DNA from: Olsenella sp. An285
Lineage (GTDB): Bacteria > Actinomycetota > Coriobacteriia > Coriobacteriales > Atopobiaceae
Length of the DNA: 64,000 nucleotides
NCBI RefSeq assembly: GCF_002159625.1
Contig: NZ_NFIZ01000006.1
Coordinates: 97,075 to 161,074, forward strand
Reading direction: 5' to 3'
Shown: piece by piece, positions 17,239 through 25,637 of the stretch
How the letters are laid out: each line of letters begins with the position of its first letter
Numbering within the stretch: the first letter of the stretch is position 1
Made by a program: the position numbers and the translations under genes
The notes under the pieces: model-generated
Told to the model about the DNA's origin: nothing
The model's database searches: none
The model's input: the letters and a program-made list of their open reading frames with translations, nothing else

Positions 17239-19395
17239 ATGGACATCATCGCCACGCTAGCTGAGGAGCTTGGCCTCAGGCCAGAGGCGGTCGAGGCCGC
17301 CGTCAAGCTCATCGACGAGGGCAACACCATCCCCTTCATCGCCCGCTACCGCAAGGAGGCAACGGGCGGCATGGACGACATCGCCCTGCGCACGCTCGAC
17401 GAGCGCCTCGCGTACCTGCGCAACCTCGAGCAGCGCAAGGAGGACGTCCTTCTCCTCATTGGTGCCCAGGGCAAGCTCACGCCCGAGCTCGAGGAGCAGA
17501 TCCGCTCCGCCACGCAGCTCCAGCGCGTGGAGGACCTCTACAAGCCCTTCCGCAAGAAGCGCATGACGCGCGCGCAGAAGGCGCGCGAGGCCGGCCTCGA
17601 GCCGCTCGCCAACATGATCTTCATGCAGGTCGCAACCAAGGGCTCGGCACTCGACGCCGCGGCGCCCTTCGTGACGCCCGAGGCGGCGGAGGCCGGATTC
17701 GACACGCCCGAGAAGGCGCTTGCAGGCGCAGCCGACATCGTGGCCGAGACGGTGGCCGAGGACGCCGAGAACGTCGCCGACCTTCGCGCCTTCACCGAGA
17801 ACACGGCCGACATCGTGTCCGTTGCCGTGAACCCCGACGAGAAGACCCCCTACGAGCCCTACTACGACTTCGCCGAGCCCGCGCACAAGATCCCCAACCA
17901 CCGCGTGCTCGCGATCGACCGCGGCGAGCGCGAGGAGAAGCTGCGCGTTCGCGTTCGCGTAGACGCCGAGGCGGCCGTGGCGCGTCTGGGGAGCCGCTGG
18001 CCGCGCCGCCAGGGCGTCTTTGCCCCGGTGCTGGACGCCGCCATCGCGGACGGCTACAAGCGCCTCATGGCTCCCTCGCTCGAGCGCGAGGTCCGCGCCC
18101 GCCTCACGGTGCGCGCCCAGACGGACGCCATCAGCGTCTTTGCTAAGAACGTCGAGAGCCTCCTCTCCGCGCGACCGGTGCGCGGCGCGCGCGTGATCGC
18201 GCTCGATCCAGGCTTCCGAACGGGCTGCAAGGTGGCGGTGCTTGACGAGTACGGCACCCTGCTCGACCACGGCGTGGTCTACCCCACGGTGCCGCGCCGC
18301 GACGTGGCGGGCACCAAGCGCGAGCTCGCGCGCCTCACGGCCAAGTACGGCATCAACACCATCGTCATAGGCAACGGCACCGCCAGCCGCGAGACCGAGG
18401 AGGTCGTCTCCGACTTCATCGCCGAGTCCGCACCGGAGCTGCGCTACACCATCGTCAACGAGGCCGGTGCCTCGGTCTACTCCGCCTCCGAGCTCGCGAG
18501 CCAGGAGTACCCCGACCTCGACGTCACCACGCGCGGCGCCATGAGCCTGGGCAGGCGCCTGCAGGATCCGCTCGCCGAGCTCGTGAAGATTCCGCCCCAG
18601 TCCATTGGCGTGGGCCAGTACCAGCACGACCTCGACCAGACGGAGCTTGCGCGCACGCTGGGTTACGTGGTGGAGGACGTGGTCAACCGCGTGGGCGTGG
18701 ACGTCAACACCGCGAGCGCGAGCCTGCTCTCCTACGTCTCCGGCATCACGAGCGCCGTGGCGAGAAACATCGTGGCCTACCGCGAGGAGAACGGCCCCTT
18801 CACGGACCGTCGCCAGCTCAAGAAGGTCTCAAAGCTCGGTCCCAAGGCCTACGAGCAGTGCGCCGGCTTCCTCCGCATCAACGGGGGCAAGAACCCGCTG
18901 GACGCCACGGCGGTGCATCCGGAGAGCTATGCGGTGGCGACGGCGGTGCTCGAGCGGGCCGGCGTGACCGAGAAGGACCTCGCGCGCGGCGGCATCCCCG
19001 ACATCCAGCAGCGCCTGGGCAGCGTGGGCGTGCTTGCCGGGGAGCTCGACTGCGGCATCATGACCCTCCTCGACATTGTCTCCGAGCTGGAGAAGCCCGG
19101 GCGCGACCCGCGCGACGACGCTCCCGAGGTGGTCTTCAGCCGCGCAGCGCTCTCGATCGACGACCTTCAGCCCGGCATGGAACTCACGGGCACCGTGCGC
19201 AACGTCGTGGACTTTGGCGCGTTCGTGGACGTGGGCGTGCACCAGGACGGCCTCGTGCACATCTCCAAGCTGGCGCGGCGCTTTGTCAAGCACCCGAGCG
19301 ACGTTGTGGCGGTGGGCGACACCGTCAAGGTGTGGGTCGAGCGCGTGGACCGCGACCGCGGAAAGATCTCGCTCACCATGGTTCCCGGCAAGTAA
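17239..19395 (+). CDS. tex: Tex family RNA-binding transcription accessory protein
   Basis: 718 residues. The N-terminal Tex domain includes IPFIARYRKEATGGMDD (residues 33-49). The YqgF-like nuclease fold follows, with ALDPGFRTGCKVAVLDEYG. A helix-hairpin-helix module covers VGVDVNTASASLLSYVSGI and KKVSKLGPKAYEQCAGFLRI. The C-terminal S1 domain is GTVRNVVDFGAFVDVGVHQDGLVHIS. Tex binds nucleic acid and influences transcription or RNA decay, and is nearly universal in bacteria. The ATG at 17239 gives the normal family N-terminus. A palindromic repeat begins in its stop codon. Confidence 0.95.
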   Translation: MDIIATLAEELGLRPEAVEAAVKLIDEGNTIPFIARYRKEATGGMDDIALRTLDERLAYLRNLEQRKEDVLLLIGAQGKLTPELEEQIRSATQLQRVEDLYKPFRKKRMTRAQKAREAGLEPLANMIFMQVATKGSALDAAAPFVTPEAAEAGFDTPEKALAGAADIVAETVAEDAENVADLRAFTENTADIVSVAVNPDEKTPYEPYYDFAEPAHKIPNHRVLAIDRGEREEKLRVRVRVDAEAAVARLGSRWPRRQGVFAPVLDAAIADGYKRLMAPSLEREVRARLTVRAQTDAISVFAKNVESLLSARPVRGARVIALDPGFRTGCKVAVLDEYGTLLDHGVVYPTVPRRDVAGTKRELARLTAKYGINTIVIGNGTASRETEEVVSDFIAESAPELRYTIVNEAGASVYSASELASQEYPDLDVTTRGAMSLGRRLQDPLAELVKIPPQSIGVGQYQHDLDQTELARTLGYVVEDVVNRVGVDVNTASASLLSYVSGITSAVARNIVAYREENGPFTDRRQLKKVSKLGPKAYEQCAGFLRINGGKNPLDATAVHPESYAVATAVLERAGVTEKDLARGGIPDIQQRLGSVGVLAGELDCGIMTLLDIVSELEKPGRDPRDDAPEVVFSRAALSIDDLQPGMELTGTVRNVVDFGAFVDVGVHQDGLVHISKLARRFVKHPSDVVAVGDTVKVWVERVDRDRGKISLTMVPGK

Positions 19396-19427
19396 CATGA
19401 CAAGGGGACAGTCCCTTTGTCATGTTA
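19393..19427. repeat. Gene-end palindrome TAACATGACAA...
   Basis: Arms of 16 nt (19393-19408 and 19412-19427, one G:T-type mismatch) surround CAG. The first three bases are the tex stop codon. An almost identical element occurs at 31890-31924, between unrelated genes. Confidence 0.85.
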
Positions 19428-19447
19428 TGTAGGAGAGGGGAGACGGG

Positions 19448-20230
19448 ATGGACGTGTCCGGGGTGAGGGCGTTCGTGTTCAGCGGTGCCGGGACGACGCG
19501 TGCGGTGGCGGAACGGTTCGCGTGTGGGTGCGGCGTGCCGCACGAGGTGGTAGACGTCACGCCGCAGGGGGCGCAGGTCCCCATGTTCGAGCCGGGTGAC
19601 CTGGCCGTCTTTGCCGTTCCGTCGTACGGCGGGCGCGTACCCGCGCCCATGGTCGAGCGCATCTCGCGCTGCGTGGGGGGCGACACGCCGGCCGTCCTTC
19701 TTGTCACGTACGGAAACCGCGCCGTGGACGACACGTTCCTCGAGCTGGCGGACCTCGTGCGCAAGCGGGGCTTTGTCCCGGTGGCGGCAGGCGCCGTTGT
19801 GGCGCACCACTCCCTCATGGTCAACGTTGCGGAGGGGCGCCCGGACGAGAAGGACCTGGGCGTCGTGGACTCGCTCGCGCACGAGGTCATGGCAAAGCTG
19901 TTCGCTGCCGCGGACGTCCGAGCGGCGGAGCTCGCGGACGTTCCCGGCAACCGCCCGTACCGCGACTTTGGTGGCGTGCCCTTCCGTCCCGAGGCGGACC
20001 CCGCCGCCTGCACGTCCTGCGGCACGTGCGCGGCGCAGTGCCCCACGGGCGCCATCGTCGCGGCGAACCCGCGCGAGACCAACGCGGAGCTCTGCGTCTC
20101 CTGCATGCGCTGCGTGGCGGCGTGTCCGGCGGGCGCGCGCAAGATAGGCGGGGGAGCCGCCCTCGCCGCGGCTCGTGCCGCGTTTGCCGTGCGCTGCGCC
20201 GCCCGCCAGGAGTCCTACCTGCTTCTGTAA
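19448..20230 (+). CDS. Flavodoxin-ferredoxin fusion (EFR1-type) electron carrier
   Basis: 260 residues. Residues 1-160 form a flavodoxin-like domain (FSGAGTTRAVAERF for the FMN phosphate loop, VPSYGGRVPAPM, VTYGNRAVDDTFLEL). Residues 180-235 hold two [4Fe-4S] clusters, CTSCGTCAAQCP and CVSCMRCVAACP. Such 'EFR1 family ferrodoxins' are common in strict anaerobes and shuttle low-potential electrons in the cytoplasm; partners are unknown. Start ATG 19448 has GGAGAGGGG upstream. A 40-bp-arm palindrome follows the stop. Confidence 0.85.
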   Translation: MDVSGVRAFVFSGAGTTRAVAERFACGCGVPHEVVDVTPQGAQVPMFEPGDLAVFAVPSYGGRVPAPMVERISRCVGGDTPAVLLVTYGNRAVDDTFLELADLVRKRGFVPVAAGAVVAHHSLMVNVAEGRPDEKDLGVVDSLAHEVMAKLFAAADVRAAELADVPGNRPYRDFGGVPFRPEADPAACTSCGTCAAQCPTGAIVAANPRETNAELCVSCMRCVAACPAGARKIGGGAALAAARAAFAVRCAARQESYLLL

Positions 20231-20239
20231 ATGAGGCTC

Positions 20240-20323
20240 GCATGCTTTGCACGCTTTGGGACGTGCCTGAAACGTGCAAGTTTTTGCACGTTTCAGGCAC
20301 GTCCCAAAGCGTGCAAAGCATGC
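20240..20323. repeat. Long perfect palindrome, 40-bp arms
   Basis: The arms 20240-20279 and 20284-20323 are perfect inverted copies around GTTT. The inner part GGGACGTGCCTGAAACGTGC is the same module found at 29249-29296 and, as a half-copy, at 52096-52115. Outer words GCATGC and TTTGCACGC are shared with the other repeats. Confidence 0.9.
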
Positions 20324-20347
20324 AAATCGGACGGACAAAAAGTCTTG

Positions 20348-20408
20348 TGGACAGAGAGAAAGTCGCGTGAGATAATAAAAACAGCGACAAATTGGAAACG
20401 TTTCCAAT
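20348..20408 (+). promoter_or_regulatory. Promoter and LacI-family operator of the GH13 gene
   Basis: A sigma70-like promoter has -35 TGGACA (20348-20353), a 17-bp spacer and -10 GATAAT (20371-20376). About 15 bp downstream of the -10 lies the perfect 18-bp palindrome ATTGGAAACGTTTCCAAT (20391-20408), followed by another half-site TGGAAAC. The central GGAAACGTTTCC is the classic LacI/GalR operator type with a CG centre. The position just downstream of the start point implies repression. Confidence 0.8.
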
Positions 20409-20433
20409 TCTGGAAACGGGAGAGGGGAGCCGC

Positions 20434-21999
20434 ATGGGCAGCTGGCTTGACGACGCCGTCTTCTACGAGATCTACCCGCAGAGCTTCAACGACACCAACG
20501 CCGACGGCATCGGTGACCTCCAGGGCATCATCGAGAAGCTCGACTACGTGCGCGAGCTCGGCTGCAACGCCCTCTGGCTCAACCCCTGCTTCGTCTCGCC
20601 CTTCGGTGACGCGGGCTACGACGTGGCGGACTACTGCCGGGTGGCCCCGCGCTACGGCACCAACGAGGACCTCGAGCGCCTCTTTTCCGAGGCCCACGCC
20701 CGTGGCATGCACGTTCTTCTCGACCTGGTGCCCGGCCACACCTCGATTGAGCACCCGTGGTTCAAGGAGTCCTGTCGCGCCCAGAAGAACGAGTACTCCG
20801 GCCGCTACGTCTGGACCGACGACGTCTGGACGCCCGTGGGAGACGTGCCGGGCGTGAACGGCGTCCTGCGCGGCATCGCCGAGCGCAACGGTGCCGTGGC
20901 CGTGAACTTCTTCGCCTTCCAGCCGGCGCTCAACTACGGCTTCTACAACGTGACCGAGCCCTGGCAGAGCGCGATGGACTCGCCCGAGGCCCTCGCCACG
21001 CGCCAGGCCATGAAGGACGTCATGGCCTTCTGGCTCGAGCGTGGCTGCGACGGCTTCCGCGTGGACATGGCCGGCTCGCTCGTGAAGAACGACCCGCAGC
21101 AGGAGGGCACGATCGCCCTCTGGCAGGACATGCGCGCGTTCCTCGACGCCACGTACCCCGATGCCGTCCTCATCTCCGAGTGGGGCGAGCCGGACAAGAC
21201 CATCCGCGCCGGGTTCCACATGGACTTCCTGCTCCAGTTTGGCACCTCGCACTACATGGACCTCTTCCGCTGCGAGCACCCGTGGTTCGCGCGCGAGGGC
21301 GCGGGCAACGCGAGCGAGTTCGTGGCGACCTACCGGCGCAACATGGAGCTCACGGACGGGCGTGGCCTCATGTGCATCCCGTCCGGTAACCACGACATGG
21401 ACCGCATGCGCAAGTTCCTGGACCCGGAGGAGATGAAGATGGCGTTTGCCTTCATCATGTCCATGCCCGGGTGCCCCTTCGTCTACGCTGGCGACGAGAT
21501 CGGCATGCGTCATCTGGACGTGACCTCCGTCGAGGGTGGTTACCAGCGCACGGGCGCGCGCTCGCCCATGCAGTGGGACGCGGCGGAGCCCAACTTCGGC
21601 TTCTCCGACGCGCAGGCCGACGAGCTCTACATCCCCCAGGATCTCGGTGACGACGCCCCGACGGTCGCCGCGCAGATGGCCGACGACTCCTCGCTCTGGC
21701 ACGAGGTCCAGCGGCTGGCCACGCTGCGCCGGGAGGTGCCGGCGCTGGGCGTGAACGCCTCGGTCGACTTCGTCTATGTCGAGAAGAACGCGTATCCGCT
21801 CATCTACCTGCGCGCGGAGCGCGGCGAGGGCGGTCAGCGCGTGCTCTGCGCGCTCAACCCGTCCGGTCGCCCCGTCGAGGTTCCGTGCGGCTTCGAGCCC
21901 GCCCGCGAGCTCTACGCGCTGGGCGAGAGGTGCGAGCTCACAGACGGCGTCCTGCGCATGCCCGCCGAGAGCGCCACCTTCTTCGAGCTCCGTATGTAA
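20434..21999 (+). CDS. GH13 alpha-glucosidase/alpha-amylase family enzyme
   Basis: 521 residues, cytoplasmic (no signal peptide). The (beta/alpha)8 barrel motifs are present: YEIYPQSFNDTNADGIGDLQG, region I DLVPGH, region II GCDGFRVDMAGS with nucleophile Asp211, region III ISEWGEP with acid/base Glu249, and region IV SGNHDMDR with Asp321. The fold resembles oligo-1,6-glucosidases and trehalose-6-phosphate hydrolases, but the middle region (ERNGAVAVNFFAFQPALNYG) is unusual, so substrate is uncertain. It is controlled by its own promoter/operator. The stop codon lies inside a palindromic repeat. Confidence 0.85.
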   Translation: MGSWLDDAVFYEIYPQSFNDTNADGIGDLQGIIEKLDYVRELGCNALWLNPCFVSPFGDAGYDVADYCRVAPRYGTNEDLERLFSEAHARGMHVLLDLVPGHTSIEHPWFKESCRAQKNEYSGRYVWTDDVWTPVGDVPGVNGVLRGIAERNGAVAVNFFAFQPALNYGFYNVTEPWQSAMDSPEALATRQAMKDVMAFWLERGCDGFRVDMAGSLVKNDPQQEGTIALWQDMRAFLDATYPDAVLISEWGEPDKTIRAGFHMDFLLQFGTSHYMDLFRCEHPWFAREGAGNASEFVATYRRNMELTDGRGLMCIPSGNHDMDRMRKFLDPEEMKMAFAFIMSMPGCPFVYAGDEIGMRHLDVTSVEGGYQRTGARSPMQWDAAEPNFGFSDAQADELYIPQDLGDDAPTVAAQMADDSSLWHEVQRLATLRREVPALGVNASVDFVYVEKNAYPLIYLRAERGEGGQRVLCALNPSGRPVEVPCGFEPARELYALGERCELTDGVLRMPAESATFFELRM

Positions 22000-22027
22000 A
22001 TTGGGGACAGCCCCCAATTTACATACG
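21991..22027. repeat. Gene-end palindrome that includes the last codons of the GH13 gene
   Basis: Arms CGTATGTAAATTGGGG (21991-22006) and CCCCAATTTACATACG (22012-22027) are perfect, with loop ACAGC. The left arm contains the final two sense codons and TAA of the upstream gene, so the right arm is an inverted copy of coding sequence. Confidence 0.9.
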
Positions 22028-22151
22028 CACAAAGCTGAAAGAATTAGAGAAAGCTAACATGATTTTGGCTGGTAAAAGCGGGTAGGAGAGGGCTATCTAC
22101 ATCCAACGTGCCCGGCCGGCGCCGCCGACGGGGCAGGGAAGGGGTCGCCCC

Positions 22152-23117
22152 ATGTGCACGGGCATCCGCTTTACCAGTACCTCCGGAGCTATGTACTTCG
22201 GCCGCAACCTTGACTGGACTCAGGGATACGGCGAGCGCGTGGTGATGACGCCACCTGCCGCGAAGGTGCCGTCCGCCTTCGAGCGCCTGGAGGATCTCGA
22301 GCGCGGCTATGCCGTCATAGGGATGGGCATCGTCGCGGAGGGCGTGCCGCTCTACTTTGACTGTGGGAACGAGGCGGGCCTGGCCGTGGCGGGGCTCAAC
22401 TTCCCGCAGAGCGCGCGCTACGCGAGCGAGCACGTGCACGGCGCCATCAACGTCGCCGCCTACGAGTTCCCGTTCTGGGTCGCCCGGAACTTCTCGTCGC
22501 TCGAAGAGGTGCGCGAGGCGCTGAAGCGCGTCGTCATCGTGGCGAAGCCGGTGAGCGAGCAGCTTCCCGTTGCCAATCTCCACTGGATCATCGGCGACGC
22601 CACGGGCAGCGTGGTCGTGGAGTGCCTGGAGGAGGGCCTGCGCATGTGGGAGAACGACGTCGACGTCCTCACGAACGAGCCCGACTTTGGCTGGCAGCGC
22701 ACCAACCTGCGCAACTACCTCACGCTCAGCGACGGCGAGCCCGCGCCCGCATCGTGGGGTCGCGCCCAGCTCCCCGCATTTGGCTCCGGCATGGGCATGC
22801 ACGGGATTCCCGGGGACTACAGCGGTCCCTCTCGCTTTGTGAAGGCGGCCTTCGTCAACGCTCACTACCCCGACCAGGAGGACGAGCGACAGAACGTGAC
22901 GCGTCTCTTCCGCACGCTGGGGTCCGTTGCGGTTCCGGACGGGTGCGCCCAGATGGCGGACGGCTCCTTTGAGCGGACGCTCTACACGAGCTGCTTCTCC
23001 GCCGCGAGCCTCACCTACTATCACGCCGCCTATGACGACCTGGAGATCAAGGCGTACCCGCTTGCCTCGTGCAACATGAACGGATCCGTCCCGGTAGTCG
23101 TGGAGCCCGCCGCGTAA
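22152..23117 (+). CDS. bsh: Choloylglycine hydrolase family (bile salt hydrolase/penicillin acylase)
   Basis: 321 residues of an Ntn-hydrolase fold. Cys2 follows the initiator methionine and becomes the N-terminal nucleophile. Arg18 and Asp21 (FGRNLDW), an asparagine in TNEPDFGWQ and Arg in GPSRFVKAAF occupy the expected catalytic positions. These enzymes split glycine- or taurine-conjugated bile acids, or in some members penicillin V or acyl-homoserine lactones. In a gut actinobacterium bile salts are the likeliest substrate. An MFS exporter follows 65 bp downstream and may export the product. No signal peptide, so it is cytoplasmic. Confidence 0.85.
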   Translation: MCTGIRFTSTSGAMYFGRNLDWTQGYGERVVMTPPAAKVPSAFERLEDLERGYAVIGMGIVAEGVPLYFDCGNEAGLAVAGLNFPQSARYASEHVHGAINVAAYEFPFWVARNFSSLEEVREALKRVVIVAKPVSEQLPVANLHWIIGDATGSVVVECLEEGLRMWENDVDVLTNEPDFGWQRTNLRNYLTLSDGEPAPASWGRAQLPAFGSGMGMHGIPGDYSGPSRFVKAAFVNAHYPDQEDERQNVTRLFRTLGSVAVPDGCAQMADGSFERTLYTSCFSAASLTYYHAAYDDLEIKAYPLASCNMNGSVPVVVEPAA

Positions 23118-23182
23118 TCGGTCGATAGGGGCCAAGAGGGGCGCTCCCCCTTGGCCCGCCCTCAGACAAACTAGGAGTAACC

Positions 23183-24820
23183 ATGCACAGCCCTTCCGTC
23201 AGCGTGGGGCCCGTGGGAGCGTCTGCGTCGAGAGAGCGCTTCCTGGTCCTGCCCATAGTCATACTGATCCTCGCCCAGATGGGAACGACGGGCGACAACG
23301 GCGCCCTCTCGCTCGCCGCGTCCGCGCTCACCACGGACCTGGGCGCCACGACCTCTGACATCCAGCTCGCCAACATGATCTACCCGCTCGTGGGCGGGGC
23401 GTTCATGATCGCGGGCGGTCTTCTCGGCACCATCTTTGGGTGGGCGCGCACGTTCCGAACGGGAGCCCTCGTCTGCGCCCTGGGCGAGGCGGTCCTTGCC
23501 TTCTCGCCCAACATGGTGGTCTTCATCTGGGTCGGCCGCGTGCTCGTTGGTCTGGGCGCGAGTCTGCTCGTCCCCTCGGTTCTCGGCATGATTCCGCTGC
23601 TCTATCAGGGGCATAACCGAATGGTCGCCTTTGGCTGCATCGGTGCTGCCTCGGGACTCTCCGCCGTGCTGCCGCTCATCCTGGGCGTGGTGATGGAGGC
23701 CGCGGGCATGCGCCCGACCTTCCTCGTGCTCGGGGCGTACTTCTTCGTGGTGGCAGCGCTCTCGCTGCGCCTCCCGCACACCGCCAACACCAGGGAGAAG
23801 CTCCCCTTTGACGGCGTGGGCGTGGCGCTTGCGGCCCTTGGGCTCTTCCTCGTGCTCGTTGGCCTCTCGAGCATCTCCAGCTGGGGCCTCGTCGAGCCCT
23901 TCGAGGGATGCCCCTTCACGGTCTTTGGCATCTCCCCGGCGCTGCCCGCCGTGGCGTGCGGCATCGTGGTGCTCGTCGTGCTCGTGCGCGTGGAGCGGGG
24001 CGTGGAGGAGAAGAACGGCATCGCCCTTCTCCCCAGCTCCTTCCTCAAGACTCCCCAGGTTCTTGCCGGCCTCACCGCCAACGCCCTCATGTTCTTCTTC
24101 ATGGGCGCCCAGTCCATCCTCATGGCACCCTACCTGCAGCTCGTTGCCGGATGGTCGCCCATCGACGTGGGCACGATTTCCATCGTCACCGGCATCCCCA
24201 CCTTTGCCCTCTCGCTGGGCATCCCCAAGCTCGCTCCGCACGCCAACCCGCGTCACGTCATCCAGGCGGGGTACGTGGCGATGGCGCTCGCCCTCGGCGT
24301 GATGGCGCTCTCCGTCACGCTCGACGGCGCCAACACGGCGGGCGTCTACCTCGGCGCGTTCCTCGCCGGCGTGGGCGCGGGAACGGTTGCCTCTCATGCC
24401 AGCAACGTCGTAGCGGCCGCCCTGCCCGAGCGTGACGCCTCTCAGTCCGGCGGCATCCAGAGCACCATGCGCAACGTGGGCCAGGCCGTGGGCGTGGCGC
24501 TGCTGGGGGCAGTGCTGCTCTTTGGCATCACCAACACGGTGAGGTCCGGCGTCGCGGCAGACCTCTCGCTCTCGCCCGAGGTGCACGAGGCCGTCTCCAG
24601 TATGAGCGTCAACCTCGGCAGCAACGAGGAGTTCGAGCAGCAGATCAAGGACATCCCCATGTCCTCCGCAGACAGGGAGAAGCTCGTCAAGATCGATGCC
24701 CAGGCGCGCTTTGACTCGACGCGCGTGGCGTATGCCGTGGGCGGCGTCATCGTCCTGCTCGGCCTTGCCACCACGCCCCTGATCACGACGTTCGAGAAGG
24801 GAGGCCATGCCGCGGCGTGA
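23183..24820 (+). CDS. MFS transporter, DHA2-like 14-segment drug/proton antiporter
   Basis: 545 residues with about 14 membrane segments. MFS signatures include the loop GRVLVGLGASLLVPSVLGMI (similar to motif C/A) and GVGAGTVASHASNVVAAALP. A periplasmic-side insertion near 455-500 (EVHEAVSSMSVNLGSNEEF) precedes the last segment, as in EmrB/QacA relatives. RBS AGGAG stands before ATG 23183. The gene follows the bile salt hydrolase, so export of bile acids is an attractive role; multidrug export is equally possible. Confidence 0.8.
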   Translation: MHSPSVSVGPVGASASRERFLVLPIVILILAQMGTTGDNGALSLAASALTTDLGATTSDIQLANMIYPLVGGAFMIAGGLLGTIFGWARTFRTGALVCALGEAVLAFSPNMVVFIWVGRVLVGLGASLLVPSVLGMIPLLYQGHNRMVAFGCIGAASGLSAVLPLILGVVMEAAGMRPTFLVLGAYFFVVAALSLRLPHTANTREKLPFDGVGVALAALGLFLVLVGLSSISSWGLVEPFEGCPFTVFGISPALPAVACGIVVLVVLVRVERGVEEKNGIALLPSSFLKTPQVLAGLTANALMFFFMGAQSILMAPYLQLVAGWSPIDVGTISIVTGIPTFALSLGIPKLAPHANPRHVIQAGYVAMALALGVMALSVTLDGANTAGVYLGAFLAGVGAGTVASHASNVVAAALPERDASQSGGIQSTMRNVGQAVGVALLGAVLLFGITNTVRSGVAADLSLSPEVHEAVSSMSVNLGSNEEFEQQIKDIPMSSADREKLVKIDAQARFDSTRVAYAVGGVIVLLGLATTPLITTFEKGGHAAA

Positions 24821-24865
24821 CGAGGCGCGGCTGCGGGGGCGGGGCAGCGACGCGCTTCGCCCCCG

Positions 24866-25549
24866 TCAGGCCTCCGGGTCCGCGATGAAGCGTAGCGAGA
24901 GCAGGAAGAGCGCGCTTATCGCCAGGCAGGCGAGCTGCCCCGTGGCGTCGATGAGGAACTTGCACGCGACCGCGCCCACGCAGAAGGACGCCACGAGCCC
25001 CGCATAGCGGGCAGAGCGGTGCAGCTCGTGACGGTCCTTCTCGAAGAGTCCGTCATAGAGGGTCTCTCCAAAGGAGCGCAGGTTGCCGGTGCAGAAGACG
25101 CTCGCGTACGCGGACTTGGTCCCAAACTGCCGGAAGTTCTCGTAGGAGACGGCGGCGCAGAAGGCGATGGCGCTGTTCACCAGGAGGTCAGGGACCCAGG
25201 CGGGCAGAACGGCCATCGCGGCAAACGCAACTGCCTCAAAGACCGCGACCCATCGCTGCATGCGGTGGGTCGCGCGGCCGTGGACGCGTACGAGGACGTG
25301 ACGCGAGAGCATGATTCCCAGGACAAAGGCAAGGATCGAGACAAGATAGTGCGCCACGCCAATCCACTGCCCCTCTGCGAGGTTCATGCACAGAAGAACG
25401 ATGTTTCCGGTCTGCCCCGTGGCAAAGACGTGATCGTGCAGCAGGTACGAGTACGCGTCCATGAACCCGCCCGCGCAGATGACCGTGAGGCCCAGCCTCA
25501 CGGGCACCTTCGTCTTTCCCGCCTGCTCGATCGCCGCTGTCTCTCCCAT
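24866..25549 (-). CDS. YoaK (DUF1275) family membrane protein
   Basis: 227 residues with about six membrane segments. Family hallmarks are CAGGFMDAYSYLLHDHVFATGQTGNIVLL near residues 25-50 and VSYENFRQFGTKSAYASVFCTGNLRSFGETLYDG near 130-165, both with the repeated 'TGN' motif of DUF1275. The family function is unknown; a transport role has been suggested from weak similarity. It is convergent with the MFS gene and divergent from rsmJ. Confidence 0.85.
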   Translation of the reverse strand: MGETAAIEQAGKTKVPVRLGLTVICAGGFMDAYSYLLHDHVFATGQTGNIVLLCMNLAEGQWIGVAHYLVSILAFVLGIMLSRHVLVRVHGRATHRMQRWVAVFEAVAFAAMAVLPAWVPDLLVNSAIAFCAAVSYENFRQFGTKSAYASVFCTGNLRSFGETLYDGLFEKDRHELHRSARYAGLVASFCVGAVACKFLIDATGQLACLAISALFLLSLRFIADPEA

Positions 25550-25637
25550 GTCACTCTCCGCTCGACTCCGTCCCGATCGCGTGTCATGCTAGAGCAAATC
25601 GCGTGCGCGGCGGCACAGTTTGCGGGAGGGAAACACA

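Noticed and set aside
17257..18627. Long open frame antisense to tex
   Set aside because: Same codon-bias effect; composition is low complexity and the sense gene is well supported.
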